Below are positions 44,963 to 54,496 of a stretch of 64,000 bases of DNA, piece after piece. Every line of letters begins with the position of its first letter. The first letter of the stretch is position 1. The notes below the pieces were generated by a model that had not been told where the DNA came from, searched no databases, and saw nothing but the letters and a program-made list of their open reading frames with translations. This DNA is from an uncultured bacterium (GTDB lineage Bacteria; Bacillota_I; Bacilli_A; RFN20; CAG-826), in the NCBI GenBank assembly GCA_949297445.1, contig CASFSS010000018.1, forward strand, positions 227,884-291,883. Direction: 5' to 3'. A program made the translations under genes and the position numbers.

Positions 44963-45460
44963 ATGAAACTTATTGTTAGATATCGAAAAAGAAGTCCCTT
45001 ACGCGAATCCGTTTATATCAACGGCCACCTTTTAAAAATGAAAAAAATTGACGGCTATTTTCAAGGCGAGTGTTTAGCCGAAAAAGGAACAAATATCGAA
45101 TTAAGAATAAAAACGCTTAAAGATGAATTGGATAGCAAACACTGGTTTTGGTGGGCGATGTTATTTCACTTCTTAACTTTCCTTTCGTTGTTCGACTGCC
45201 ATAATAAAAAACAATATTATTTTATTGATTCGGTATCTAATTTCGTTTTAGAGAAAGATGAGACAATTGATTTAGCGTTTTGCCGCGTTTCTAGAAACGG
45301 ACCGGCAATAAAAGAAATGAACACTAATTTATTAGATAATGATACAAACAAGTTTCAAATAAATCCGAAAATTAAAGGTCGAAGAATAGGTTTATTCTTT
45401 ATTAAATTAGCTACTTGGTTTTTGTTAGGGGTTATTGTTGCCTTAATTATAATTTTTTAA
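44963..45460 (+). CDS. Membrane-associated protein of unknown function
   Basis: A 165-residue protein with a basic, strand-rich N-terminal domain (about 1-55; VYINGHLLKMKKIDG looks like part of a small beta domain), a hydrophobic aromatic stretch (FWWAMLFHFLTFLSLF), a polar region, and a C-terminal membrane helix (about 142-164). Probably co-transcribed with the four-helix protein. I do not recognise it. Confidence 0.55.
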   Translation: MKLIVRYRKRSPLRESVYINGHLLKMKKIDGYFQGECLAEKGTNIELRIKTLKDELDSKHWFWWAMLFHFLTFLSLFDCHNKKQYYFIDSVSNFVLEKDETIDLAFCRVSRNGPAIKEMNTNLLDNDTNKFQINPKIKGRRIGLFFIKLATWFLLGVIVALIIIF

Positions 45461-45477
45461 ATCTTTTTTAACTTAAC

Positions 45478-45492
45478 GCGAGCAAAACTCGC
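45478..45492 (+). other. Small hairpin after the membrane-protein pair
   Basis: GCGAG-CAAAA-CTCGC. No T-run follows, so it may be an mRNA-end or processing structure and not a terminator. Confidence 0.35.
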
Positions 45493-45591
45493 CTCTATTA
45501 ATATTTAGTAAGAAAAAGCGCCAAAAAGTTGCGTTCGCCGCGCTATTAGAATGACAAGAAATAATATATATTTATAATGTAAAAATTTAGA

Positions 45592-46506
45592 ATGAAAATC
45601 GGCGAAAAAATTAAAAAATTAAGAATTGAACACGGGCTAACGCAAGATGAACTCGCTTCTAAACTTTTTGTAAAAAGGCAAACGGTTTCAAAGTGGGAAC
45701 GCGATGTTAATGAGCCCGATATCGACACCATTAAAAAATTATCAAACATTTTTTCTATTTCCCTAGATGATCTATTGGATGTTGATGAAAAAGAACAGTC
45801 CACTTCGCTTAAAAAGGACAGGGCGTTTAAAGTATTGTTTTTTATACAAATTTGGCTAGTCTCTTTTGCGCTTTTAAATATTTTAGGAATGATGCCATTT
45901 TTGCCTAGCATTGTGCCGCTTCATTTCGATATAAATTGGAATGTTGATCGCTATTCGACAAAATGGGAGCTCCTTGTTCTATTTTTGCCCATTTTAATCA
46001 TTTTTATTATTACAACAATTATTTATATCTACTATCAGCGAAATAAAAGCGATACCACCAATCTTTTAAATCGCTTTCTTGGTGCCTTTATAGTATATAT
46101 GTCTATCACTTTAGCCATCCTCCTTCTTCTTACGGTCATCGAAATAGTTGCATTGATGCTTTATGTGAAGAGTTGGGATGCGCTTCTTTTCGTTAGAGTT
46201 ATGACATTTGAAACGGGCGCTATAATTTTGCCTGTATCTATTTTATCGTATCCTAAATTTAATTCTTCGCCTAACCCATATTTTGGCTTTCGAACTTTGA
46301 CTAGTTTAAATAACCAAGAAGTATGGTATAAGTTAAATCGTTTTGCTTCTATTATGATGTTTTGTAGTGCTATTATCGTCTATCTTTTACCTTTGTTTAT
46401 TGATAGTTATTTTGTTTCTTTCTCCTGTTTTTCTATCATTATCTTTTTAATCCCTGTTTTGTTATTAAACGAAGTTGAAAGAAGAAAATTAAAGCGAAAT
46501 AAATAA
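45592..46506 (+). CDS. HTH regulator fused to SdpI-like (DUF1648) membrane domain
   Basis: A 304-residue protein. Residues 1-65 form an XRE helix-turn-helix (LTQDELASKLFVKRQTVSKW, then EPDIDTIKKLSNIFSISLDD). The rest is a six-helix membrane domain with SdpI/DUF1648 hallmarks: VPLHFDINWNVDRYSTKWE, and NPYFGFRTLTSLNNQEVWYK near the C-terminus. SdpI is an immunity and sensing protein against the SdpC toxin and normally works with a separate repressor; here the DNA-binding part is fused to it. TATAAT lies 13 nt before the ATG, with no Shine-Dalgarno. Confidence 0.82.
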   Translation: MKIGEKIKKLRIEHGLTQDELASKLFVKRQTVSKWERDVNEPDIDTIKKLSNIFSISLDDLLDVDEKEQSTSLKKDRAFKVLFFIQIWLVSFALLNILGMMPFLPSIVPLHFDINWNVDRYSTKWELLVLFLPILIIFIITTIIYIYYQRNKSDTTNLLNRFLGAFIVYMSITLAILLLLTVIEIVALMLYVKSWDALLFVRVMTFETGAIILPVSILSYPKFNSSPNPYFGFRTLTSLNNQEVWYKLNRFASIMMFCSAIIVYLLPLFIDSYFVSFSCFSIIIFLIPVLLLNEVERRKLKRNK

Positions 46507-46516
46507 CGGACAAAAT

Positions 46517-46546
46517 AAAAAATAAGCGTGTTTTGCGCTTATTTTT
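46517..46546. terminator. Bidirectional Rho-independent terminator
   Basis: AAAAATAAGCG-TGTTTTG-CGCTTATTTTT, a perfect stem with A- and T-runs, between the HTH-SdpI gene (plus) and the lipoprotein operon (minus). Confidence 0.88.
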
Positions 46547-46560
46547 ATGTAAATATACCT

Positions 46561-49338
46561 TTAGTTAAGGATAAAATCAACCCTTTGTCCGCTTGATGAA
46601 TAAGGGGTAATTATCCAAACCTGTAAAGTTGATGAGGATGAATAATAATCTTGATCACTATGTTGAAATGAGAAACCGTCGGTGGAGATAACGTTAGAAA
46701 AGGTGAATGTATCGCTGTAGGTGCCTTCTTGATAGGTATAAGAGAAGGTAAATGTCGCATAAACTCCATTGCTATTTGACATCGTCAATTGACCATTACC
46801 GTTATTAAAGGTAATAGAAATAGTCGACATTGTATAGCCGTTAATAAATACGCTGGTGCTATATGTTTTTCCGTTTATATTATCAAGCAAATCATCGCTA
46901 GCAACTACTTTATTAAATGTGTACCATTGGAAATACAAATCTTCAATATCTTCTGCCAAACTATCGGCGATTGCCAAATATAGTCTTAAATATGAGAAAT
47001 CACTGGAAAAGATAATATCCCCTTTAATGTGAGAAAAGTAACACCCCGACCCTAGTTCTTGATAATTACCAGTCGTTGTCAACTTGCCTTCACTAATTTC
47101 GTAATTAAAAGTAGTTACAATTTCACTACCATAAGAGTTTAATTGTGTCAAAGTTATCGAATTGGTGTTTGTTATAGTGATAGTAAAGTCGGTTTGGCCT
47201 GTTGAATAAATATAACTTTCGCCGACGATTGAAGAAGCGATGTAGTCGGCGCTATATGGTTCAACAATGGTGACCGAGTAAGTTTGTGATAAAACCTCTT
47301 CGTTTGCTGTAACATAGAATGCAAATTCATATGTGCCAGTCTTGTTGGCCACCAAAGAATAAGAGAAGTTAGGATAACCATAGATATTGTTACTTTCCCA
47401 TTTTTTAAAAGCGAGACCATCTTCTTCACCGGAGATGATTTTCATTGCAAAGACAAAATTCGTATCATCAGGATTACTTGTTAAATAGAAGTAGCCGCTT
47501 ACTGTATTTTTAAACATTTGTGGGAAAGTATTATTTTGAATGTTGGCATTCCCATCACTCAAAGTTACGGCGTCGATTTCTGGGGCGATGAATTCGATAA
47601 CAATTGATTTTTGAATGCCGTGCAAGGTGGTGAATGAGATTGTTTCTTCTATCTCGATCATACTGCCAGTTTCGTTATCTTTGACGCCACTAATAATTAC
47701 TAATCCAGATTCGCTACAAACAAAGGAACGACTTCCGTTCAAACTGTTGCCTTGGATAGTTAAAATATCAATCTTTAAACTAGCTGAAGCAGGACTGGTC
47801 GGAACAATTTGTAATGGGAGCGATTTACTATAGTACATTTGATAGTGAGGCACCCCGTCGACGGAGGTCATACTTTCATAACCAAATAGGGTGGTGTCGC
47901 TAAAATCGTACATGCCATCAATGGCCGCTTCCTCGCCCGCGATGCAATCGACATCAAAGGCTTCAATATAATAGTCGCTGACTAAATTGGTGGTTGGTGC
48001 GACTTTTTCGCCGTAGCTAAAATTGGTTCCTTCTTCCGAATAATAGGTCACGTCGTTTTTATAAATATATTTATAAGAAAGTAATGTATTATTGTTATTA
48101 TTATAGCTAAAGGTCAAAAATATTGATGTGATTCCATCTTCTTCAAATTGTGAAGTAATTTCTATATTTGTTTCATCACCATTATCCGAAGAAGTGAAAT
48201 TTAAATAGGCTTTTGCGGCGTAATAGTTAAAACCATGCAATTCGCCGAATGTATCATTATTGATAATATAATTTAATAAATTTTTGAAACCATATAATGT
48301 TTCTCCCGACACTTCGCGAGTATAGGCGGTGGCATACGAAATATATGTTGCTTCATCGCTAACGGCATAGCTTTCGTTTTTCGTCACCGAATCAACCGCG
48401 CCTGTCTCATCTAATGAAAATAAATAATAGCGATTGACGTTTTTATCTAACGCATTAATTGTTTTTTCGTTGGAACCGCTTGTTATGGTTGATGCGGAGT
48501 CATAGGCGGCAAATTCGTATGTATCGTACGTGTCAGCACTATTATATATTTTGAGGTCAGCACTGATTAAAGAACTTTCATCTAAAGCGTCGACAACATT
48601 ATTGATATCTTCAAAAATTTCAACAGATTTGTCGTAAGAAGTTACGAAAATCGTATCACTTAATGTGGTGCCAATTCCATCTTGATAAGCGGCTGTTATT
48701 TTAATTGGTACATTGCTTAAAGCCGAATAGAATAGAAGCGATCCACTTCCATCACTGTTTTTGCTTACATCGACTAAACCGCTATAAGCTCCGCTTTCAT
48801 CAACAACCGAATATAAAATATTATCTGGTGTCGAGCAATCATCGGAATCTAATTTATAATTCAAGGTAATTGTTTGGCCGATTGGCGCTGAATATTGTTT
48901 TTCGCCAACGAGCTCAACGTCATCATTTGTGTCAGCAAATAGTGTGATTGTTTCGCTCTTATTTGGCTCGACGGTTATTTCACAATCTAATGCTATTTCA
49001 GGGAACGGAATAGATGTGACGGTAATAAGTCCTTCTCCCGTAGCTAATGCTTTTATCCTCCCCCCCTCATCGACACTGATGATTTCTGGTGTTTCGGAAG
49101 CAAATGTTGCTCGTCCGTCGCTTACTTTTTCGCCTTCCGCATTTGTTCCATATAAAACAAACGAAATGACATCGCTTTCGCCTACGACCATCGTATATGG
49201 ATATAAAATATCATATCCGGTAGTTTCTACAATCTCAGTATTAGATGTGTCTACTGTAGTGGATGAACTATTTCCTTCGCAGGCTGCTAAGGTAGCTAAT
49301 GAGATGAATAATAATCCATATTTAAAAATCTTTTTCAC
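46561..49338 (-). CDS. Large Ig-like (Big_2) lipoprotein, last gene of the protease/lipoprotein operon
   Basis: A 925-residue lipoprotein. Signal peptide with lipobox LAAC (Cys 20) and a Ser/Thr linker. A Big_2-like Ig domain lies at about 45-125 (IISVDEGGRIKALATGEGLITV). A long strand-rich middle follows, and the end has two similar ~100-residue modules, each opening with a VGESY/NGKTY motif and a run of strands, lipocalin-like in pattern. No catalytic motif was recognised. GTG start with AGGGAG 7 nt upstream. It follows the preceding lipoprotein by 11 nt. Confidence 0.78.
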   Translation of the reverse strand: MKKIFKYGLLFISLATLAACEGNSSSTTVDTSNTEIVETTGYDILYPYTMVVGESDVISFVLYGTNAEGEKVSDGRATFASETPEIISVDEGGRIKALATGEGLITVTSIPFPEIALDCEITVEPNKSETITLFADTNDDVELVGEKQYSAPIGQTITLNYKLDSDDCSTPDNILYSVVDESGAYSGLVDVSKNSDGSGSLLFYSALSNVPIKITAAYQDGIGTTLSDTIFVTSYDKSVEIFEDINNVVDALDESSLISADLKIYNSADTYDTYEFAAYDSASTITSGSNEKTINALDKNVNRYYLFSLDETGAVDSVTKNESYAVSDEATYISYATAYTREVSGETLYGFKNLLNYIINNDTFGELHGFNYYAAKAYLNFTSSDNGDETNIEITSQFEEDGITSIFLTFSYNNNNNTLLSYKYIYKNDVTYYSEEGTNFSYGEKVAPTTNLVSDYYIEAFDVDCIAGEEAAIDGMYDFSDTTLFGYESMTSVDGVPHYQMYYSKSLPLQIVPTSPASASLKIDILTIQGNSLNGSRSFVCSESGLVIISGVKDNETGSMIEIEETISFTTLHGIQKSIVIEFIAPEIDAVTLSDGNANIQNNTFPQMFKNTVSGYFYLTSNPDDTNFVFAMKIISGEEDGLAFKKWESNNIYGYPNFSYSLVANKTGTYEFAFYVTANEEVLSQTYSVTIVEPYSADYIASSIVGESYIYSTGQTDFTITITNTNSITLTQLNSYGSEIVTTFNYEISEGKLTTTGNYQELGSGCYFSHIKGDIIFSSDFSYLRLYLAIADSLAEDIEDLYFQWYTFNKVVASDDLLDNINGKTYSTSVFINGYTMSTISITFNNGNGQLTMSNSNGVYATFTFSYTYQEGTYSDTFTFSNVISTDGFSFQHSDQDYYSSSSTLQVWIITPYSSSGQRVDFILN

Positions 49339-49349
49339 TTTATTTCTCC

Positions 49350-51323
49350 CTAAAACAAAAATTCTTCTAGCGCTGGATTTGTCGTTGACCCCAAATCATA
49401 AAAAGTAAAGTTAATAATTCCGGAATTGGAACCATCTTTAGCTAGACAGCCGATTAATAATGATAAGCGAGTATCGTCGTCGCTATTATTATATAAAAAG
49501 CCGCTCCCTAACGGATAATAATAACTAGAGTAGCCAATATAATCTAAGGTCAATTGTGAAAAACCAGTAGAATTATTTTTCCAGTAGGTCATGCCGACCA
49601 TTGAACTAATTTCATAATTATCAATGTTATAAATTTCTTCGGACAACATCGAAAGATAACTCAAATCATCAATTGCCCCAAAATAAGAGCCACAGCCTGG
49701 TAAGGTCATCGCGTTACTACCTGTGGCGTAATCATTTGTTGTATCTATGGTAACGCCCGTCAAAGTGTTTTCAGTATTATATGTGGCGGTGAAAGAATAA
49801 ATTGAATCGCCATCTTTTATATAGCCATAATTATTTGCCGGTGAACCGTACACTTCACAATACATATATTTATCGGTGAAATAATACTTCGCTAGGCCGC
49901 TAATAGACATTAAGTCCATAGAATAATTATGAGTATTGAATTCATCTAAGACTGCCTTTAATCCTTCTTTTGTTTGGGTGGTAGGATCATTTCCCAAACT
50001 TATATATTGTTCGGCGGCCGGGATGCTTGTTTCGTTCAAATCAAAAAATTCAACTTCACAAGTACCCGTTTTCACGCCAACCGATTTGTTACTCGATTCA
50101 AAGGTAATTTTGAAGCGGTGGGTATTTTCATCAATGATTTCTAAACGACATTCATCGATGACGTTATAGGTGCTATCGGATTCAAAAAAGCAAATATTTG
50201 AGAGCACATACACTAAATAACTATCGGTTAAAACATATGTGTTTTCTCTCGTTTCATCGATATATCCAACAAAGTTATAAAATTCTAGGTCAGCCAAGGA
50301 ATATGGCACCGCCCCTCCATATAGATAAGAATAATATTCAAAATCGCTATTCGCATATGGAGTGCCGATAATTGTCAATTTGGTGTCGTTAATATTTTCT
50401 AATGAATATTTACAAACAACGCCTTGCGTATATATCTCTCCCGTTATTTCTCCAGTAGATAAATTTTCATAAAGAGTTGCATTGTCCGTAAAATATTGAT
50501 TCAAGCGAAAATCGCTATATGTCATCGAAGAGACATCGAGGTAATTTGTTGCATCGATGTAGGAAGTGTAATTATAAGAAGAAAGGTAAGGAGCAATAAA
50601 ACGATAGAAGCGTGTGTCTAGAGGAGTTTTGGCTGTTTTACCATCATCTAAATATTGTTTAATCAACGAATTTTCAGTTTGGCCAACATCATAAATTCTT
50701 AACGAGATGGAATCCTTGATATCGTTTTCTCTATCGTAGACTAATAATGTCGCTTCGATTTGCATGGTACTACCAATGATTTTTATGCGCATTGAAGCGT
50801 TATTCATATATTCGGTGTAAGTGCGGAAAAAGAGAGCCTCGGAAACGATTTTATCGTTTAACAAACACTTGCCGAACTTATATGAATAATATCCTTCCTC
50901 GTCAATCTCATCACTTAAATAAGATATATCGAAATCGGCAAAACCGCGTCGATAATCATATAAGTCGCGATAACGCATTCCATCGGAACGAAGGATGGGG
51001 GTTGATGAAACAATCTGATTGTCTTCAATGGTGTAATTAAAGACGACATCATCGCCTGTAGCGATACCATAGAAACCAAAATCGCCTTCCCTTTGGATAG
51101 AATAAGCGGTGTAATAAACTTTTTGATGGCGAGTAACTCCGCCATAATTTGCATATGAATCGGTATAATCCAATGTATAATTGTTTTCAATCAGTTTGTA
51201 AAAAGCTTCTTGGAGAGGATTTTCCGGTACCGTTATTTTTGTACTAGTACTCGTCTCATCACAAGAGGCGAGGGAAAACATTAATAACGGAATAAACATC
51301 AACGATTTTATAGTTTTCTTCAT
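49350..51323 (-). CDS. Lipoprotein with about three copies of an unnamed ~200-residue domain
   Basis: A 657-residue lipoprotein: lipobox LASC (Cys 21), then repeated domains. Each copy starts with a short helix and an N-Y-(T/S) motif (ENNYTLDY, SSYNYTSY, NTHNYSMD), has a YYFTDKYMY-like strand, and ends with a Y/FD-G-T-N pattern followed by FL or YL (YDVGQTEN, FDLNETSI, YDLGSTTN). The same domain occurs in the lipoprotein upstream. No family was recognised. AGGAGG lies 5 nt before the ATG. Probably a substrate-binding or assembly factor on the cell surface (inference). Confidence 0.75.
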   Translation of the reverse strand: MKKTIKSLMFIPLLMFSLASCDETSTSTKITVPENPLQEAFYKLIENNYTLDYTDSYANYGGVTRHQKVYYTAYSIQREGDFGFYGIATGDDVVFNYTIEDNQIVSSTPILRSDGMRYRDLYDYRRGFADFDISYLSDEIDEEGYYSYKFGKCLLNDKIVSEALFFRTYTEYMNNASMRIKIIGSTMQIEATLLVYDRENDIKDSISLRIYDVGQTENSLIKQYLDDGKTAKTPLDTRFYRFIAPYLSSYNYTSYIDATNYLDVSSMTYSDFRLNQYFTDNATLYENLSTGEITGEIYTQGVVCKYSLENINDTKLTIIGTPYANSDFEYYSYLYGGAVPYSLADLEFYNFVGYIDETRENTYVLTDSYLVYVLSNICFFESDSTYNVIDECRLEIIDENTHRFKITFESSNKSVGVKTGTCEVEFFDLNETSIPAAEQYISLGNDPTTQTKEGLKAVLDEFNTHNYSMDLMSISGLAKYYFTDKYMYCEVYGSPANNYGYIKDGDSIYSFTATYNTENTLTGVTIDTTNDYATGSNAMTLPGCGSYFGAIDDLSYLSMLSEEIYNIDNYEISSMVGMTYWKNNSTGFSQLTLDYIGYSSYYYPLGSGFLYNNSDDDTRLSLLIGCLAKDGSNSGIINFTFYDLGSTTNPALEEFLF

Positions 51324-51335
51324 AAATACCTCCTG

Positions 51336-52973
51336 CTATTTTTGCGCCAAAAAACTTTCAACGTCACTATTGCTTGTCGTGCCAAAATCGCTCATTGAAT
51401 AATAAAGATATTCATCGATACCATCATGTGTGATAGTTAAGCCAATTTTTGCGCTTACTAAGTTATTGTCGCCATCGAGATTTACTTTGAGTTTTGAGTC
51501 GACAATATAATCCATCCAAGTTGTTGATGTTTGGAAACCCCAGCCAAATAGACCATTAGCCAAGCCACTTATTACATCGCTATCGTGAGAAACATACGAA
51601 TGTTCATCTTCGCTAGAGTAATCTTCTTTTTCATAAAGCATATAAGCATAGTCACATAAGCCCATGCTATCTAAATAAAAGGTGGCTGTACCAGTATTGA
51701 TGTAGAAGTCACCAACTGTTGTATACCAAGAAGAATATAAGGAAAAAACATAAGATCCATCACTTTGTTCTTTCCATTCATAAACAACTTTTTTGTCATC
51801 TTCTTCGACTATATATAAAATGTTTTCTTCGCCGATTTCAGGCAGTGTTTCTACTTCAAGATACGAGACGTCTTCATTTTCGATTGGTCCGACAAATAAA
51901 GCATAATAAAGGTCGCCATTTTCGTCTTTTTTAAACTCAAAACAAGCATCGTAATTTAAAGTATAAGGAGTGGTGGTGCCATCCCACTCGCCGTTTTCAT
52001 CATAGTTACGAACGTTGATGGTATTGCCTTTTTTTACAAAAGTGTATCCGTAATTATCGTAAGAAGAATATTCTTCAGCGTATTCAAGATAAAAGTAATC
52101 GTTCGTGCAATAGATTGTGTATGGGGCGACAGCGGTGTATTCGCCGGTTGGTCCTGATAAAGTGTAATTGTTATTTTTGGAAGCGGCAAAGAAAGTATTT
52201 ACATCGTCGAAATAGTCAACACCTTTTAATTTACCATTAACCAACAATTCATTTACAAAATCAATTTTAGTTGTTTTTAATGGCGTATAACGAGAAACGA
52301 TTTCGCCATATTGTCCTAGATCAATCTCGACATCAAAAATGAATTCTTCTTCATTTACAATTTGAATTGTAATGGAGTTCATATAGCCGGTGATTGAAGA
52401 ACCGACGGTTGTCATATATTGGAAGACCGACATTGTTTCTGTATCAGTTAATAAATAGGAATTGGGGCCAGTTTTAACATATGATAAAGTATCTAATGTA
52501 TCTTCGAACATATAAGGGTGCGCTAAAGCTATTGGACTATAAATAGAAACAATTTTTTCTAAAGTTGAATAACCACCATACTCATAAATTGATGGATAAA
52601 CTGTTTTTCCATCATCGCTTAAATAATATTTAAACATAGCGTAATCATCGCTTGGAGACATGGCGTATCCGAAACTTTCTTCTTCGTTTTCTGCATCGAC
52701 ATACCAAGCGTAAGGAGTGAATGTTTGTGTGAATTGTTCCGAGGATGAACTGCTATCAATCACTGTTTCGTATGAAAAATATAGATTGTCAATTATATAA
52801 TCAAACAATTCGTAAAGATAGCCATCATCATCATCGACGACCGTGTCGTTTGCGGCATCGCCTTCTAAACCACCTTGTTCATTTGGCGAGCGCAATTGAC
52901 TGCTCGAGCAAGAAGAAAGGGCCATGATAAGGAAAAGAGATAAGATTTGCCCTTTGCCAAAATTAATTTTCAT
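51336..52973 (-). CDS. Lipoprotein with two copies of the same unnamed domain
   Basis: A 545-residue lipoprotein: lipobox LSSC (Cys 22) and an Asn/Gly/Asp linker. Two domains related to those of the next gene follow: IIDNLYFSY and KNNNYTLSG starts, a CTNDYFYLEY strand, and the closing SDFGTTSNSDVESFL. The ATG at 52973 is chosen because GGAGG is 9 nt upstream; this overlaps the M6 protease stop by 11 nt. A longer frame would begin inside the protease gene and place the signal peptide internally. Confidence 0.75.
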   Translation of the reverse strand: MKINFGKGQILSLFLIMALSSCSSSQLRSPNEQGGLEGDAANDTVVDDDDGYLYELFDYIIDNLYFSYETVIDSSSSSEQFTQTFTPYAWYVDAENEEESFGYAMSPSDDYAMFKYYLSDDGKTVYPSIYEYGGYSTLEKIVSIYSPIALAHPYMFEDTLDTLSYVKTGPNSYLLTDTETMSVFQYMTTVGSSITGYMNSITIQIVNEEEFIFDVEIDLGQYGEIVSRYTPLKTTKIDFVNELLVNGKLKGVDYFDDVNTFFAASKNNNYTLSGPTGEYTAVAPYTIYCTNDYFYLEYAEEYSSYDNYGYTFVKKGNTINVRNYDENGEWDGTTTPYTLNYDACFEFKKDENGDLYYALFVGPIENEDVSYLEVETLPEIGEENILYIVEEDDKKVVYEWKEQSDGSYVFSLYSSWYTTVGDFYINTGTATFYLDSMGLCDYAYMLYEKEDYSSEDEHSYVSHDSDVISGLANGLFGWGFQTSTTWMDYIVDSKLKVNLDGDNNLVSAKIGLTITHDGIDEYLYYSMSDFGTTSNSDVESFLAQK

Positions 52974-54495
52974 CAATGATAGCCTCCAAAGAAATAGTTT
53001 TTGAAAAAGTATTACCGTTATTAAACAATCCATTGTTAAAAAAGGTTGTTCCATATTTTGTCATTGAAAAAGTTTGGCCAACGTCAAAATATGATTTTAA
53101 CGATTGATATCCGCCCAAAGAGAATGTGTCGCTATTAGAAGCTTCAATTAATCGCAACTCATCGAGCAGTAAAACAGTGGAATCTAAACCGAAATATATT
53201 TCGTATGTATCGCGCGCTCGAGAATTTGTAATAGGCGTAGCCAAACCAGAATTTTCATCCAAAGTTTGGCCATCATAAAGTTCAATTGTCCATTCGTTAC
53301 TTGAGGCGTCTACATAGAAGATTCTTTTATCGACATGATAAATGCGTAAGCCATAGCCATTTGGAGCAATCAAACCGCCATTTTCCTCTAGTGCATGGCG
53401 TGAATCTTGATAATTTAAACCAACATTAGCGTATAATTCAACAAGAATGTATTCGCCGAAAGGATTGAAATTGCCGTTTTCATCGATGGCTGAATCGTCT
53501 GGAATCACAATTAACGAATTTTCGTTTTCCATCGTGTGGAGCGATATTTGCCCGCTACCATAAACGAGGTAGGGTTTAGTCCAACCTAGTAACATTTTTG
53601 AATATGAATTGTGGTCAATGATGTTGGCATCCATCATATCGACACCACCTAAAGGATTATATCCAGACTCACCATAGTAGTCTTCTAAACCGAGAAAATG
53701 TCCGGTTTCATGGATGAAGGTTTGAGCGTTTATCTTATCTACTTCTCCTTCATACCCTTCGTAAAGAAAATCGTAAGAGGCCCAGCCAAATAAGTTCGCT
53801 ACCGGATTAGTTACATCTCCTTCTACTGTGCGATTGGCCCAAGATGTATATGCCCAAAAATTGTTATCGTTTAGTTTTGGGCCACCATTTGTGTAATTGG
53901 GTGCGCTATAAACGAGCCAAATGCCGTCGATGTAGCCATCATCATCGCTATCGTAGTCGAGTAGATTGTAGCCGTTATTTTTCAAAAAAGTTGTTACGCC
54001 ATTGACGATTTCGCTCATATTGGCAAAAGTAATTTCGCTGGCGGAGGTGTAACCGAGGGAAGATAGATTAAACCAACTAGTTACTTCCCCGGCAAGGTTT
54101 AATTTATTGTAGCTTGATTCTAGATAGAAGTTTTTGACGCTTCGATGGGATACTTGGTCATTATCTGTTGAGAAGAAGGCGGTTTCGATATCGCTTTTTA
54201 CCTGGTCTTTATCATCGTTAGAGTCACCATCAAGATCGATTGTTTCATAACCTGGCACAATGACAGGCACAACTAATAAATTGACGGTACCTGTCGAAGG
54301 CAATACTTGATAATTCAAGTACTCCTTGTCATTAAAAGAATAAAGTGTTTCTGTTATTGTTACTTCGTCGGGAGAATAAATTTTGCCGCTTCCACCAGTG
54401 ATGTTAACGGTAGCGGTGGGCCCAATTATTTTTTGTGAACAGGCGGTTGTTAGCAAAATGCTTGCCGCACATAATAAAAGAAATTTGTTCTTCAT
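52963..54495 (-). CDS. M6-type (immune inhibitor A-like) metalloprotease lipoprotein 2
   Basis: A 510-residue secreted zinc protease tethered by lipid: lipobox TTAC (Cys 19). The zinc motif is HETGHFLGLED (H262, E263, H266), followed by a MMDAN Met-turn-like segment, as in M6 peptidases. DYDSDDDGYIDGIW upstream looks like a Ca-binding loop. The ATG at 54495 is used because AAGGAG is 10 nt upstream; a GTG at 54504 would be too close. It is paralogous to the next gene upstream, sharing NLLV-PV, WASFD/WASYD and SYSKMLLGW motifs. Confidence 0.88.
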   Translation of the reverse strand: MKNKFLLLCAASILLTTACSQKIIGPTATVNITGGSGKIYSPDEVTITETLYSFNDKEYLNYQVLPSTGTVNLLVVPVIVPGYETIDLDGDSNDDKDQVKSDIETAFFSTDNDQVSHRSVKNFYLESSYNKLNLAGEVTSWFNLSSLGYTSASEITFANMSEIVNGVTTFLKNNGYNLLDYDSDDDGYIDGIWLVYSAPNYTNGGPKLNDNNFWAYTSWANRTVEGDVTNPVANLFGWASYDFLYEGYEGEVDKINAQTFIHETGHFLGLEDYYGESGYNPLGGVDMMDANIIDHNSYSKMLLGWTKPYLVYGSGQISLHTMENENSLIVIPDDSAIDENGNFNPFGEYILVELYANVGLNYQDSRHALEENGGLIAPNGYGLRIYHVDKRIFYVDASSNEWTIELYDGQTLDENSGLATPITNSRARDTYEIYFGLDSTVLLLDELRLIEASNSDTFSLGGYQSLKSYFDVGQTFSMTKYGTTFFNNGLFNNGNTFSKTISLEAIIDEN

Positions 54496-54496
54496 T

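Noticed and set aside
48929-49408. Antisense open frame inside the large lipoprotein gene
   Set aside because: It mirrors the coding bias of the minus-strand gene, has no ribosome-binding site and no family features; the same holds for the other long antisense frames.
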